Source: CAISDA01 sp050258555 (GTDB lineage Bacteria > Bacteroidota > Ignavibacteria > UBA10030 > UBA8401). Taken from it: DNA of 64,000 nt. Of the stretch, positions 9,431 to 18,658 are shown in pieces. The notes beneath the pieces were generated by a model. The model was not told the DNA's origin and did not search any database. It saw only the letters and a list, made by a program, of their open reading frames with translations. Numbering within the stretch: position 1 is the first letter of the stretch; each line of letters begins with the position of its first letter. The stretch spans positions 1 through 64,000 of the forward strand of contig JBLMZA010000141.1 in NCBI GenBank assembly GCA_050258555.1, in the 5' to 3' direction. The translations under genes were made by a program, and so were the position numbers.

Positions 9431-11308
9431 CTACTTCCCTTCGAAGATGATCTTCATCATGCAGGCGTCGCAGTCGAATTCCAGCCGGTATGCGCGCTTG
9501 CTGTCGCGAAGCACCAGCTGCGAGCCCGCATCCTCTTCCCCGGCCGACGCGCCGACGCGCCTTCCTTCGCACATGCCGAAATGAAACTTCAGGCAGTGCT
9601 TCGTGGTCATGATCACGGCGCCCTCGCGGTTGGCCGGGCTTTCCAGCTCGAATGCCGGAGCGATCGACGCCACGCCGTGCCGGCGATAGAAGGCTTCTGA
9701 TTGATGATTGGCGATATTGGCCGTGAAGTCCAGCGACTGTACGGGATAGGGAACCGAGTTTTTCACGATCGCATGCAGCGGGCGCACGCGCCGAAGCTCC
9801 CGCTCGTTTTCGAGGGCCGCAAGCAGCGCGCGGCGCATGGCATTCAATGCCGAGGCCGGGAAAAAGAAGACGCTCTCCGGTGCGATCTCCGCATCGGTGA
9901 CAGTGAAGATCGAATCGCCCGATTTTTTCATGCCGCTTCGCATCGCCTCGAATGCGCGGTCATGATCGCGCGCCGGAGTCTTCCCGCACGGATAGTCGAT
10001 CGACACGCCGATGCCGTCCCCATCCTCCGCCGCAAGGCGGAGCCCGCCGTCGATAGCCGTTATTGCAATGCGGACGGGGATGCGGCGGACCGCGCGGTCG
10101 CGCTCCACGGCCTCGATGAATTCCTTGTCGAAGTTGCGGTAGATCGTCATGCCCGGCCGGAGCAGATCGAGTATGCGGGGGCGGTCCTTTGGCTGCTGCG
10201 GAAACACCTTCCGCCCTTCGGCCTTGTTCACATTCACACCCTGCAACTCATCATTCACGTCGAAGAAACAGATGCCGTCTCCGTTGGCGATGGCAGTCTC
10301 GGCATCGAGTTCGAAATATCCCGAAGCGACGTGCGCGACGATGCCGATCGGCTTGCCGACCGATTTCGGCGTGTTGATCGAGGCGATATCCTTCCTTCGT
10401 CCGCGAATGAAATATTGCGTCATGCCGCGGTTGAACGACTTTTCGGGATCGGGCGTGAAGGATATTGAAGCGGAACCGGATGACGAGGCCGCAAGCGCCG
10501 GATTTTTTCCCATGATGCCGTCGAGCTTCTGCCGGTAGAAGGAAACGATGTTCTTCACATAGTCGATATCCTTCAATCGCCCTTCAATCTTGAAGGAGGT
10601 GATGCCGGCCTCGATCATGCCTTCGATGTGGGCCGACAGGTTCAGATCCTTCAGCGACAGAAGATGCTTGTCGCGTGCAAGCACGCGTCCGGCGCCGTCT
10701 TCGAGCGTGTATTTCATGCGGCAGGACTGCGCGCATTCGCCGCGGTTGGCGCTTCTGCCCTGCGTCGCCTCGCTGAAATAACACTGCCCGCTGAAGCTCA
10801 CGCAGAGCGCGCCGTGCACGAACGCCTCGAGCTCGACGTGCGTGGCCGAACGGATCTCCCGGATCCGGTTCAAGGACAGCTCGCGGGCGAGTATGATGCG
10901 CCGGATGCCCGCATCCTGCAGAAACCTGATGCGCTCGAGCGAATAATTGTGCGTCTGCGTGCTGGCAAACAGCGGAATGGGCGGCATGTCCATTTCCAGA
11001 AGCGACATGTCCTGTATGATGAGCGCATCGGCGCCGGCATGGAAGGCATCGAAGGCAAGACGCCGCGCTTCTTCCAGTTCATGATCGAAGATGATCGTAT
11101 TGAGCGTCACATAGACGCGCGCGTAATACCGGTGGGCGAACGATGCCAGCCGCTCGATATCGGCGAGCGTGTTGCCGGCATTGACGCGGGCGCCGAATTT
11201 CGGCGCGCCGATGTAGACTGCGTCGGCGCCGTACGTGACGGCGGCCATGCCGCATTCAAGATTTTTGGCGGGTGCGAGAAGCTCAATTGGCTGGACAACA
11301 CTTGACAT
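9431..11308 (-). CDS. Peptidase U32 family protein, RlhA-like (23S rRNA hydroxylation)
   Basis: A 625-residue U32-family protein of the length and layout of E. coli RlhA. The N-terminal barrel starts with IELLAPAKNLECGMAAVTYG and DAVYIG. The family cysteines are visible in GQCYFSEATQGRSANRGECA...SC and at the end in LEFDCDACMMKI, the kind that hold an iron-sulfur cluster in relatives. RlhA hydroxylates C2501 of 23S rRNA; other U32 proteins act in ubiquinone hydroxylation or as collagenases, so the substrate is inferred from length and sequence pattern. I chose the ATG of MSSVVQPIEL because AAGGA lies nine bases upstream; a start 60 bases earlier is possible. It follows rtcB by 90 bases on the same strand, suggesting co-transcription with RNA-repair genes. 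Confidence 0.78.
   Translation of the reverse strand: MSSVVQPIELLAPAKNLECGMAAVTYGADAVYIGAPKFGARVNAGNTLADIERLASFAHRYYARVYVTLNTIIFDHELEEARRLAFDAFHAGADALIIQDMSLLEMDMPPIPLFASTQTHNYSLERIRFLQDAGIRRIILARELSLNRIREIRSATHVELEAFVHGALCVSFSGQCYFSEATQGRSANRGECAQSCRMKYTLEDGAGRVLARDKHLLSLKDLNLSAHIEGMIEAGITSFKIEGRLKDIDYVKNIVSFYRQKLDGIMGKNPALAASSSGSASISFTPDPEKSFNRGMTQYFIRGRRKDIASINTPKSVGKPIGIVAHVASGYFELDAETAIANGDGICFFDVNDELQGVNVNKAEGRKVFPQQPKDRPRILDLLRPGMTIYRNFDKEFIEAVERDRAVRRIPVRIAITAIDGGLRLAAEDGDGIGVSIDYPCGKTPARDHDRAFEAMRSGMKKSGDSIFTVTDAEIAPESVFFFPASALNAMRRALLAALENERELRRVRPLHAIVKNSVPYPVQSLDFTANIANHQSEAFYRRHGVASIAPAFELESPANREGAVIMTTKHCLKFHFGMCEGRRVGASAGEEDAGSQLVLRDSKRAYRLEFDCDACMMKIIFEGK
10050..10068. repeat. 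19-bp repeat copy 1 (inside the U32 gene)
   Basis: TCGATAGCCGTTATTGCAA here is identical to 46650-46668 in an unrelated gene. Its first 15 core bases after TC (GATAGCCGTTATTGC) recur at 5568-5582 in another reading frame. In this gene it codes for part of IAITAID with the AT-ending codons GCA, ATA and GCT, uncommon in the surroundings. Confidence 0.5.
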
Positions 11309-11398
11309 TCGAAATAAATCCTTGTTATTCTGAGGGAGCGCTTTCTGCGACCGAAGAATCTCACTCATGAGTATGACAGCGTCTGCCTCGGACGATGC

Positions 11399-12817
11399 TC
11401 AGCCTTTGACCACGCCGACAGGAACGAGCCGCGCCACTTTGCGCGCGATGCCGGCGTTGTGCACGACATCGACGACGTTCGAAACGTCCTTGTAGGCGTC
11501 GGGACATTCCTCTGTCAGCCCCTTCTTCGATGCGCCGCGCACATGGATGCCCTTCGCCCTGAGCTGCGCTACGAGCTCTTCGGCGGTAATCGTGCGCGCG
11601 GCGGCCGTGCGGCTCATGGAGCGTCCGGCGCCGTGGCACGACGAACCGAACGTCTCTTCCATCGCTTTTTCCGTTCCCACCAGCACATAGCTCGACGTAC
11701 CCATGCTGCCGGGAATCAGAACGGGCTGCCCCACATCGTAATAATCGGCAGGAATTTCGGGCCGATGCCTCGGAAACGCCCTTGTAGCGCCTTTTCGGTG
11801 CACAAGGACCATCTTTTGCACTCCATTTACAGTGTGCGTCTCCTTTTTCGCGATGTTGTGCGCCACATCGTAAACGACGGAAAGCTCGCTTCTGCCGAAG
11901 ACTTTCTGGAACGATTCCCTCACCCAGTGCGTGATCATCTGCCTGTTGGCGAATGCGAAATTCGCCGCGGCGCTCATAGCCGCGAGGTACTCCTGCCCTT
12001 CGGGCGAAGAGATCGGCACGCAGGCCAGCTGCCGGTCCACCACCGAAATCCTGTAGCGCTTCATTGCCGCCTGCATGCTGTCGAGATAATCGGTGCAGAC
12101 CTGATGGCCCAATCCGCGCGAGCCCGTATGGATCAGCACGACGATGCATCCTTTGTCGAGACCGAAGACGTGCGCCGCGCGCTCGTCATAGATTTCCGAT
12201 ACGTGCTGCACCTCGACAAAATGGTTGCCCGATCCGAGCGTCCCCAATTGTTCCCTTCCTCGCTCTTTTGCCCGGCGGCTCACGGCATCGGCGCCGGCAA
12301 TGCGTCCGCCTTCTTCCACATGCTCGAGATCGGTGTCGGTGCCGTAGCCTTTATGCACCGCCCATCGGGCGCCGAAGCGCAGCACTTCATCGAGCTCCTG
12401 AAAGGAGAGCCCGAGCAGCGCCCGTCTGCCGGTGCCGGCGGGAATGGACCGGCTCAATTCATCGAGCAGCGGATCGATCTTCGGCAGAATCGACTCAAGG
12501 GGGTAGCGCGTCGAGAGAAGACGCACGCCGCAGTTGATGTCGAATCCCACGCCGCCGGCCGAGACGACGCCGCGTTCCATATCGGAAGCCGCCACGCCGC
12601 CGATCGGAAAGCCGTACCCCTGATGCGCATCGGGCATGGCAAGCGAGCGTCCGACGAGTCCCGGCAGCGTCGCCACATTAGCGATCTGGTCCATGGTCAG
12701 ATCGTGTTCGATCGCCTTCATGAGCGTGTCGTCCGCGAAGATCATGCCCTCGACGAGCATGCCTTCCTTGTATGAGCGCGGGACGAGAAAACGATTGGCA
12801 TCGAGCTTCTTCACCAT
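11399..12817 (-). CDS. rtcB: RtcB RNA-splicing ligase (3'-phosphate/5'-OH)
   Basis: A 472-residue RtcB. It joins RNA 3'-phosphate or 2',3'-cyclic phosphate ends to 5'-OH ends using GTP and Mn2+. Signature segments are in order: MPDAHQGYGFPIGGVAA, GGVGFDINCGVRLL (metal-binding Cys near 92), GSGNHFVEVQ (about 199), HTGSRGLGHQV (about 228), SMGTSSYVLVG, and SCHGAGRSMSR with the histidine that becomes guanylylated (about 392). The start at MVKKLDANRF is chosen because GAGGT sits just upstream and it begins seven bases after the archease stop. A further upstream frame would overlap archease. With archease it forms a standard RNA repair pair. No RtcR regulator is visible, so stress induction cannot be claimed. 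Confidence 0.97.
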   Translation of the reverse strand: MVKKLDANRFLVPRSYKEGMLVEGMIFADDTLMKAIEHDLTMDQIANVATLPGLVGRSLAMPDAHQGYGFPIGGVAASDMERGVVSAGGVGFDINCGVRLLSTRYPLESILPKIDPLLDELSRSIPAGTGRRALLGLSFQELDEVLRFGARWAVHKGYGTDTDLEHVEEGGRIAGADAVSRRAKERGREQLGTLGSGNHFVEVQHVSEIYDERAAHVFGLDKGCIVVLIHTGSRGLGHQVCTDYLDSMQAAMKRYRISVVDRQLACVPISSPEGQEYLAAMSAAANFAFANRQMITHWVRESFQKVFGRSELSVVYDVAHNIAKKETHTVNGVQKMVLVHRKGATRAFPRHRPEIPADYYDVGQPVLIPGSMGTSSYVLVGTEKAMEETFGSSCHGAGRSMSRTAAARTITAEELVAQLRAKGIHVRGASKKGLTEECPDAYKDVSNVVDVVHNAGIARKVARLVPVGVVKG

Positions 12818-12824
12818 AGGTACC

Positions 12825-13244
12825 TCACACGTCGAAATAGACGCGGACCTCATTTCTATTGCGGTCGATGCGGAGCTGATGGTATGTGACCGCTTTGATA
12901 TCGAGCAGCGGCATATGCCTGCCCGGATCGAACAGCTCGCCCGAGACGACGGCCTCGAGTCCCGTTTCGGTCAATGCCGTGATCCGGATGACCGAAGGAA
13001 TGAATTTTTCGCCGTCATACAGATACAGCAGTTCGGAAAGCCATTTCACCAGCAGCTGCGGCGCGTCCTCGGCCGTAATCGTCACATGCTTCTGCATCTC
13101 CGGCCGCACATGCGCGCGCTCGGCAAGAATCGAGAGCATGCCGTAGGCGGCCTCTTCAAACGCCTCGATGAGCGTCTGTCCGTATGCATCGAGGCCGATA
13201 TCCGACGGATGTTCGATGATGGTATGTGCGCGCGTGCGGGACAT
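12825..13244 (-). CDS. Archease, RtcB activation factor
   Basis: A 139-residue archease, the normal length for the family. It promotes RtcB guanylylation and turnover. The N-terminal HTIIEHPSDIGLDAYG matches the conserved DxG metal-site region. The C-terminus LLDIKAVTYHQLRI contains the KAxTYH motif, and DRNRNEVRVYFDV closes the fold. A longer frame reaches further upstream but lacks family similarity and would overlap the phosphatase gene, so the ATG of MSRTRAHTII is used. No strong ribosome site is present. Translation may be coupled to the upstream phosphatase gene, which ends 23 bases earlier, and rtcB follows after seven bases. Confidence 0.93.
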   Translation of the reverse strand: MSRTRAHTIIEHPSDIGLDAYGQTLIEAFEEAAYGMLSILAERAHVRPEMQKHVTITAEDAPQLLVKWLSELLYLYDGEKFIPSVIRITALTETGLEAVVSGELFDPGRHMPLLDIKAVTYHQLRIDRNRNEVRVYFDV

Positions 13245-13267
13245 GTGATGCCATGGAATGTCTGGCG

Positions 13268-14929
13268 TTATCGGAGCGGCATCGACTTCATCAGCTCGCG
13301 GATCGGCGTGCCGATGCAGGCATTCGGCTCGTCGCATCGCAGAATCGCCGCGAGCGTCGCCGCAATGTCGCAGATCGTCGCCGGCTCGAATGTCGCGCCG
13401 TGCGGTATCGACCATCCGTACCACACGAGCGGTATATGCGTATCGTACGTATAGCCGGTGCCGTGGGTCGTGCCGCCCTCCACTTCCTCATCGCCCTCAT
13501 ACCAGCCCGGACGCAGCATCAGCGCCAATTCTCCGGAGCGCTGCGGAAAATAGCCGTTCATGATCTGCTTCACATAGGGATTCGTCGAGCGGGCGATTTC
13601 ATCGACGGTCAGCGCATCGATGACTCCCGGCGTTTCGCGCATCACCGCCTTGCATGTATCAATCATCGCCCGCAGGTCGACTCGGCGTTCGCTGATCAAG
13701 GACAGATTGAGATACACGAACCGGTTCTGATAATTCAGAATCCACATGCCTTCGCCGAATGCTGCGCTCAGCCGCGCTTTCATCGCCTTCAGCATGGGTG
13801 TGCTGCCGAAGACGCCCGCGGGAATGCCGACCGATTTCATATGCGCGGCGTTTTCCGATGCGCCGTGATCGGCCGTGAGAAAGACGAGGTACTTGCCCTT
13901 GCCGGCGGTGCGGTCAAGATAGGAAAGAAAATCCGCCAGGTCGCGGTCGAGCCGCAGATACGTGTCTTCAGTTTCAACAGCGCGCACGCCGAATTGGTGT
14001 CCGACATAATCGGTCGACGACAGGCTCACGGCCAAAAAGTCGGTCCACTGTCCGCGCCCCATCTTTTCCTGCGCGATCGCCTCTTTGGCGAAGGCCAGCG
14101 TGTAGGTGTTGCCGAAGGGCACGCGCTTCAAGAGGTCATAGCCGATCTCCTTCTTCAGCATCGCAAGATCGTAGGGGAAGCGCGGGGCGACATTTTTCTG
14201 AAACGGATTTTTGTAGGGCTGGGTATCCGAAAGGCTTTCCTCATACTGCTTCGCCGAGGGATACAGGGGATTCCACACGCCCGCAAGGAGCGAATCGGGA
14301 AGGCGCCGCGCGTTGAAGCGCCCGACCCATGCCGGAAGCGCATCGGTATAATAGCTCGATGTGATCCACCGGCCCGAATCGCCGTCGTACCAGTAGGCGG
14401 CCGTCGGACGGTGTCCGGCAGGAAGAATCGCCGAGCGGTCCTTGAGCGAGATGCCGATGACTTTCGACTGGAAGTTCGAGACAAGCCGCAGCTCGTCGGT
14501 GATCGTCGTGCTCAGGAGCCGGCGCGGGGACATCCGGCCGTTGGCGCCCGATGTGCCGACGCCCGTGACGGTCGAATCATCCGTCACATACGTGACGCGT
14601 CTCATCCCGCGTTCATACCAGTTGTTGCCCACCACGCCGTGATAGGCCGGAACCGTGCCGGTATAGATGGAAGCATGGCCGACGGCGGTATAGGTCGGCA
14701 CGTAATTGTAATGCGTCTCTTCGCACGAAAATCCCTGATTCACCAGGCGGCGGAATCCACCCTCGCCGAACCGGTCCCAGTAGCGGGTCAGATAATCATA
14801 GCGCATCTGGTCGACTACGATACCGACGATGAGAGCGGGCCTCGAGTCGCGTCCATCGGGCGCCTTTGCATGAACGGCCGAAGCGGCCAAGACAATGAGA
14901 GCAAGAAGAATGAGGAGGAGTTTTTTCAT
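13268..14929 (-). CDS. PafA-like periplasmic alkaline phosphatase family protein
   Basis: A 553-residue exported phosphatase of the Bacteroidota PafA type, which hydrolyses phosphate monoesters in the periplasm with two zinc ions. A signal peptide (MKKLLLILLALIVLAASA) starts the protein. The nucleophile threonine is in NYVPTYTAVGHASIYTGT, followed by the VVGNNWY asparagine. The PafA-specific lysine and arginine lie in SLKDRSAILPAGH. Zinc ligands are seen in SLSSTDYVGHQFG, LTADHGASEN and GTGYTYDTHIPLVWYGW. Calcium-independent PafA enzymes are usually constitutive rather than Pho-regulated, and no Pho box was seen. It lies between the gdx-like gene and archease in the same direction, with no obvious functional link to RNA repair. 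Confidence 0.92.
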   Translation of the reverse strand: MKKLLLILLALIVLAASAVHAKAPDGRDSRPALIVGIVVDQMRYDYLTRYWDRFGEGGFRRLVNQGFSCEETHYNYVPTYTAVGHASIYTGTVPAYHGVVGNNWYERGMRRVTYVTDDSTVTGVGTSGANGRMSPRRLLSTTITDELRLVSNFQSKVIGISLKDRSAILPAGHRPTAAYWYDGDSGRWITSSYYTDALPAWVGRFNARRLPDSLLAGVWNPLYPSAKQYEESLSDTQPYKNPFQKNVAPRFPYDLAMLKKEIGYDLLKRVPFGNTYTLAFAKEAIAQEKMGRGQWTDFLAVSLSSTDYVGHQFGVRAVETEDTYLRLDRDLADFLSYLDRTAGKGKYLVFLTADHGASENAAHMKSVGIPAGVFGSTPMLKAMKARLSAAFGEGMWILNYQNRFVYLNLSLISERRVDLRAMIDTCKAVMRETPGVIDALTVDEIARSTNPYVKQIMNGYFPQRSGELALMLRPGWYEGDEEVEGGTTHGTGYTYDTHIPLVWYGWSIPHGATFEPATICDIAATLAAILRCDEPNACIGTPIRELMKSMPLR

Positions 14930-14940
14930 GTTCTTTAAAA

Positions 14941-15261
14941 TTAATCAGTGGAGACGAGCTTCAACCCGACGATGCCTGCGACAATCACCAGCATGCAGAG
15001 AAGCCGGAGCACTTCGCGCGATTCACCGAAGAGGATCATGCCGAGCACCGCCGTTCCGACGGCGCCGATGCCGGTCCAGATGGCATAGGCCGTACCGATG
15101 GGAAGCGTCCGCACGGCAAGCGAGAGAAAATAAAAACTGGCGATCATCGTGATCACGGTATACACGCTCGGACCGACTTTCGTCCAGCCCTGCGTATACT
15201 TCAATCCGATCGCCCAGGCGGTTTCGAACAGTCCCGCAATAAACAGATACATCCACGCCAT
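14941..15261 (-). CDS. SMR-family guanidinium exporter (Gdx/SugE type)
   Basis: A 106-residue four-helix small multidrug resistance protein. The essential glutamate is in IAGLFETAWAIGLKYTQGW, and PIGTAYAIWTGIGAVGTA and FGESREVLR are typical of the SugE/Gdx subgroup, which exports guanidinium in exchange for protons. The start at MAWMYLFIAG gives the family length and has an AAGGGAAG ribosome site upstream; a longer frame adds nine residues without support. Only 66 bases separate it from the CotH gene, and I see no guanidine riboswitch signature there. It probably shares a transcript with its neighbours. Confidence 0.9.
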   Translation of the reverse strand: MAWMYLFIAGLFETAWAIGLKYTQGWTKVGPSVYTVITMIASFYFLSLAVRTLPIGTAYAIWTGIGAVGTAVLGMILFGESREVLRLLCMLVIVAGIVGLKLVSTD

Positions 15262-15327
15262 CGTTGTCTTCCCTTCTTCAAATGACATACATATGCTGCG
15301 TTCGCAGGTGACAGATCGCCTGCAGCG

Positions 15328-17841
15328 CTATTTCATGAGCGTCATGCGGCGCACGTCCGTACCGTGCGAGCCGATGAGCCGGCAGAGATATGCGCCGCTC
15401 GGACGGCCTTGCGTATTCCAGATGACGCTGTGTTCCCCGGCTTCAAACAGTCCATCGGCCAGCGTCTCGACCTCCCTGCCCAGCATGTCGTAGATTGTGA
15501 TCGTAATGCGGTCCGACGTCGGCACCGAGAACCCTATGGTGGTCGAAGGATTGAAGGGATTCGGGAAATTGTCATAGAGCCTGAAGGCGCGCGGCGCATT
15601 CGAGGCGGGCCTGGCGACGCCTGAGACATTCTGCGATTCGAAGACCGCCTGCAGCGCCGCATTGGCGTTGATCATGATCGTCGTTTCGGCCGCGGCTGAT
15701 GTGAAGGCTCCCTCCCACCGCAAGAACCGGCACCCGGCAGCCGGCACGGCCTTCAGCCTGAGCGGAATGCCGCGGAAGAGAATATGCGCAAAGCCGTCCT
15801 TCGAAGCCTCGACGCCGTTCATGAGAACTTTTCCGTAGCGTGCATCGCTCCGCAGAAGCGTGAGCGTATTCGTGCCGGCGATGCCGAACTTCTGCATGAA
15901 GAATGTGCGCGACGTATCGGGACGCAGCGCCGCAAAATCGCGCATGATCTGCACATTGGCTTCCCATGAGGGTCCGAGCGAAAGCGACTGCGACCAGCGT
16001 GCCTTGTGCCGCGGGATTTCCGCGGCGATCGCCGATGCAAGACTGTCGATGACCGCAAGTACATGATTCTTCTCGAATGTCGTATTCAGATGGACGGCAT
16101 ACCGCTGTATGAATTCGTTTTTGAATTCCGCATTCTCGAGCAGGCGGCGCAGAAGCAGCGTGGACCACGGCGGATTTGCACCCGAGGTCGAGACGGTGTT
16201 CGTGGCCCATTCAAGCGTGTTCGTGTTGTAGAGTCCCTTTGCGTTGCCTCCGAATGTGAAGTCGAGATCGTACATCATCCACCGCCACCTGCCCGAGGGC
16301 GAGCGCTTCCGCCACAGCTTCATGTTCGATCCGGGCCAGTCGGCATTGGCCGCATAGATCTGGGCGATGAAGTAATCGATATATTCATCGATATCGATCT
16401 GCGCCTTCACGACGTCGTACTTGTCCTGCGCCGCAAGCGAATTGGCATTCACATAGTTCATCATGCTCACATACGCCGTGTTGTCTCCGACATTCGCCAC
16501 AGGCGGATTGCCGATTTGCAGCAGGTCCAGGCTGTCTTCGGGAATGCCGTAATGGCCGTCGATGTAATGTTCGTTGAGCTTCTCGCCGATGTTGTGTATC
16601 CCCCAGTACTCGCCGTTGATGAAGAGGATGGACGGACGGTAATTCTGGTCGTCCAATTTCATTCCCTGTTCGACGAGCGTCTGCGCCATGCCGTCGCGGA
16701 ACATCGTCCGCCACCAGTCCTGGCCCGAGCTGCGCAGGATGAATGTGTCGAATTTTTTGATCGGCATGTCCGGGAAGAGCTGATACTTGAGCCTGTCCAT
16801 TCCGTACTCGCCGCGGAAGTAGAAGGCCAGCGATTTCTGCGGATAGAGCCGCGTGCATCCGCCATAGATCTGCACCCCCGCCTTCACCGAAAATGCGGGC
16901 TCCAATGTGCCGCGCTCGAAAAATTCGAGATCGACGGGACGCTCCCACTCCTGGTTCCAGTTGCGTTTGGCGGTGCTGCAATGGCCGGTGATGCCGTTCG
17001 TCCCTTCCACATAAATGCCCGACGTGTCGCTGAAGAAATTTTCAGGATCGGTGATGATGGAAAACACCGGAAGGTCCGTCTTCTCGTTGATGAAATAGAT
17101 GCCGCTCACGGGATCGCTCGGCGCGTAGCCGTCTCTGAACGCCCGCACCCGCAGCACGAGTGTCGACGATGCGATGACGGGTTTTCTGTAGAGGGGACTC
17201 GTCGGTCCCGGCGTGTGCCCGTCCGTCGTGCAGCGGATCGTGACCGACGAATCGGAATGCGTCACGGCGATGCTGACCGTCGAGGGAAAGAATCCGCTGG
17301 GGCGCGAGAGCACCGGAGGCGCAAGCTTTTCCAGCACCTGTCCGGGCCGGTTGGCAGCGCCGGGAGTGGCAGGCGTGCGCAACGACCACGTCCCCGCGCC
17401 GTCGGGATAGCGGCCGTAGGAGATGTCGCTCTGCTGCGCGCCGAATGTGACGGTATCAGCCGTCTGGCCGTCGGGGGTGAAGAGTCCCACCGCCTCGCCC
17501 GACCCGCTCAATTTGAAATTCGCATGCGCGCCCGAGGCCTGGTCGTCGGCCCAGATGAGCGCGAAGCCTTTTGCGGGAATGACAAGATCGGATGCGATGA
17601 CGAATTTCCTCGGCGCCGACAAATCGTCCGTGATATACCATCCTTTGATATTGACAGAGGCGGTGCCGGCGTTATAAAGTTCGATCCAGTCGGCATATCC
17701 GCCGTACTGCGGATCCTTGATCGTAGCCGTGTTGGATGCCATGACTTCGTTGATCACGATCTGTTGGGCATCGGCGGAGAGAACGAACAGCAGCGTGCAA
17801 AGAATGGTGCGGAGGCATGGCATAAGGAAGCGGGTCTTCAT
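15328..17841 (-). CDS. Lamin-tail/CotH-domain protein with T9SS sorting domain
   Basis: An 837-residue secreted protein. A signal peptide ends near ...LSADAQ. A lamin tail domain (about 20-135) begins IVINEVMASNTAT and includes ADWIELYN and GWYITDD. A chitobiase C-terminal-like domain lies near 165-245 (TIRCTTDGHTPGPTSPLY). A CotH domain spans about 255-620, with LPVFSIITDPENFF, YPQKSLAFYFRGEYG and RDGMAQTL...FINGEYWGIHNIGEK. CotH of Bacillus spores is a protein kinase; whether this one phosphorylates anything is unknown. A Por sorting domain starts near 755 (DNFPNPFNPSTTIGFSVP). The second methionine (MKTRFLMPCL) gives a clean signal peptide and was preferred over one 13 codons earlier. It is the first gene of the leftward run to U32. 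Confidence 0.88.
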   Translation of the reverse strand: MKTRFLMPCLRTILCTLLFVLSADAQQIVINEVMASNTATIKDPQYGGYADWIELYNAGTASVNIKGWYITDDLSAPRKFVIASDLVIPAKGFALIWADDQASGAHANFKLSGSGEAVGLFTPDGQTADTVTFGAQQSDISYGRYPDGAGTWSLRTPATPGAANRPGQVLEKLAPPVLSRPSGFFPSTVSIAVTHSDSSVTIRCTTDGHTPGPTSPLYRKPVIASSTLVLRVRAFRDGYAPSDPVSGIYFINEKTDLPVFSIITDPENFFSDTSGIYVEGTNGITGHCSTAKRNWNQEWERPVDLEFFERGTLEPAFSVKAGVQIYGGCTRLYPQKSLAFYFRGEYGMDRLKYQLFPDMPIKKFDTFILRSSGQDWWRTMFRDGMAQTLVEQGMKLDDQNYRPSILFINGEYWGIHNIGEKLNEHYIDGHYGIPEDSLDLLQIGNPPVANVGDNTAYVSMMNYVNANSLAAQDKYDVVKAQIDIDEYIDYFIAQIYAANADWPGSNMKLWRKRSPSGRWRWMMYDLDFTFGGNAKGLYNTNTLEWATNTVSTSGANPPWSTLLLRRLLENAEFKNEFIQRYAVHLNTTFEKNHVLAVIDSLASAIAAEIPRHKARWSQSLSLGPSWEANVQIMRDFAALRPDTSRTFFMQKFGIAGTNTLTLLRSDARYGKVLMNGVEASKDGFAHILFRGIPLRLKAVPAAGCRFLRWEGAFTSAAAETTIMINANAALQAVFESQNVSGVARPASNAPRAFRLYDNFPNPFNPSTTIGFSVPTSDRITITIYDMLGREVETLADGLFEAGEHSVIWNTQGRPSGAYLCRLIGSHGTDVRRMTLMK

Positions 17842-17976
17842 GAAGTTGTCCGAATATGAATATGAACGCGTATGCTGCAAAAGATACGAAATTTTTCCCG
17901 GAATTCCCCCGGCAATCTGCGGAAGCGGGCGCGGATTTTTTCACGATGCCCTTTCCCGGCCTCTCCAAAAAAGAGA

Positions 17977-18008
17977 TTGGATTTTCTGAAGTGAAATACT
18001 TACATTTT
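17977..18008 (+). promoter_or_regulatory. Possible Bacteroidota-type promoter for the acetyltransferase pair
   Basis: TTG at 17977 is followed after 21 bases by TACATTTT at 18001, one base off the TAnnTTTG -7 element of Bacteroidota. It lies about 70 bases before the acetyltransferase start, in the gap between two divergent units. This is a pattern match only. Confidence 0.3.
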
Positions 18009-18079
18009 TCCATCCAGTCCGGCGCGGCGCTCTCCGGCCGCGCTCCTTTTTTCCCCTCCATCATCCGGACCAGTTGCCT

Positions 18080-18658
18080 ATGATCACGCTTCGTCCGTAT
18101 ACCGAGTCCGATTTCTATCGGACGCTCGCCTGGATCGATTCCTATGAGATGCTCGTTCAATGGGCGGGCCCCGTGCAGTTTTCCTATCCCCTCACCATCG
18201 AACAGCTCCGGCATTATTCTGCCGACATCGCCGCGGTCCAGTCGGTGCGCCGGATCTTCGCCGCCGTCGATGAACACGGCTGCGTCTGCGGGCAGATCGA
18301 ACTGGGCGCGCTCGACTTTGTAAACGAGACGGCGACCGTCTGCCGCGTGCTGGTTTCTCCCGAAGCCCGGGGCAAAGGGTTCTGCCTCGCGATGATGCGC
18401 GCCATTCTCTCCTACGGATTCGAAGCGATGCGCTTCCGGCGCATCGACCTGCGCGTCTACAGCTTCAACACGGCCGCGATCCGCTGCTACGAGAAGGCGG
18501 GATTCGTGAAGGAAGGCGTGCTGCGGCAGTCGGTCAAGATGGGCGACGGCTATTGGGACACCGTACTCATGGGCATGCTGCGCGAGGAATGGGATCCGGC
18601 AAAGATGGGATGCACCTCGTGCTATCCACAGGAAGACGATATTCATCACAGGCCATGA
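18080..18658 (+). CDS. GNAT-family N-acetyltransferase (RimJ/RimL-like)
   Basis: A 192-residue acetyltransferase. The start LRPYTESDFYRTLAWI is the usual RimJ/RimL-like N-terminus. Acetyl-CoA binding is marked by VLVSPEARGKGFCLAMMRAIL, and FNTAAIRCYEKAGFVKEGVLRQSVK is the classic C-terminal GNAT block. The substrate could be a protein N-terminus, an antibiotic or a small metabolite; the sequence does not decide. ATG at 18080 was taken rather than the TTG six bases earlier. Its stop overlaps the next start (ATGA), so it is translationally coupled to the serine hydrolase. Confidence 0.85.
   Translation: MITLRPYTESDFYRTLAWIDSYEMLVQWAGPVQFSYPLTIEQLRHYSADIAAVQSVRRIFAAVDEHGCVCGQIELGALDFVNETATVCRVLVSPEARGKGFCLAMMRAILSYGFEAMRFRRIDLRVYSFNTAAIRCYEKAGFVKEGVLRQSVKMGDGYWDTVLMGMLREEWDPAKMGCTSCYPQEDDIHHRP

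Noticed and set aside
13226..14938. 570-residue plus-strand frame opposite the phosphatase
   Set aside because: The minus strand encodes all PafA metal ligands; the opposite frame has no recognisable domain.
15262..15327. Guanidine riboswitch before the Gdx/SugE gene
   Set aside because: The gap is only 66 bases and shows neither the ykkC core nor paired ACGR hairpins.
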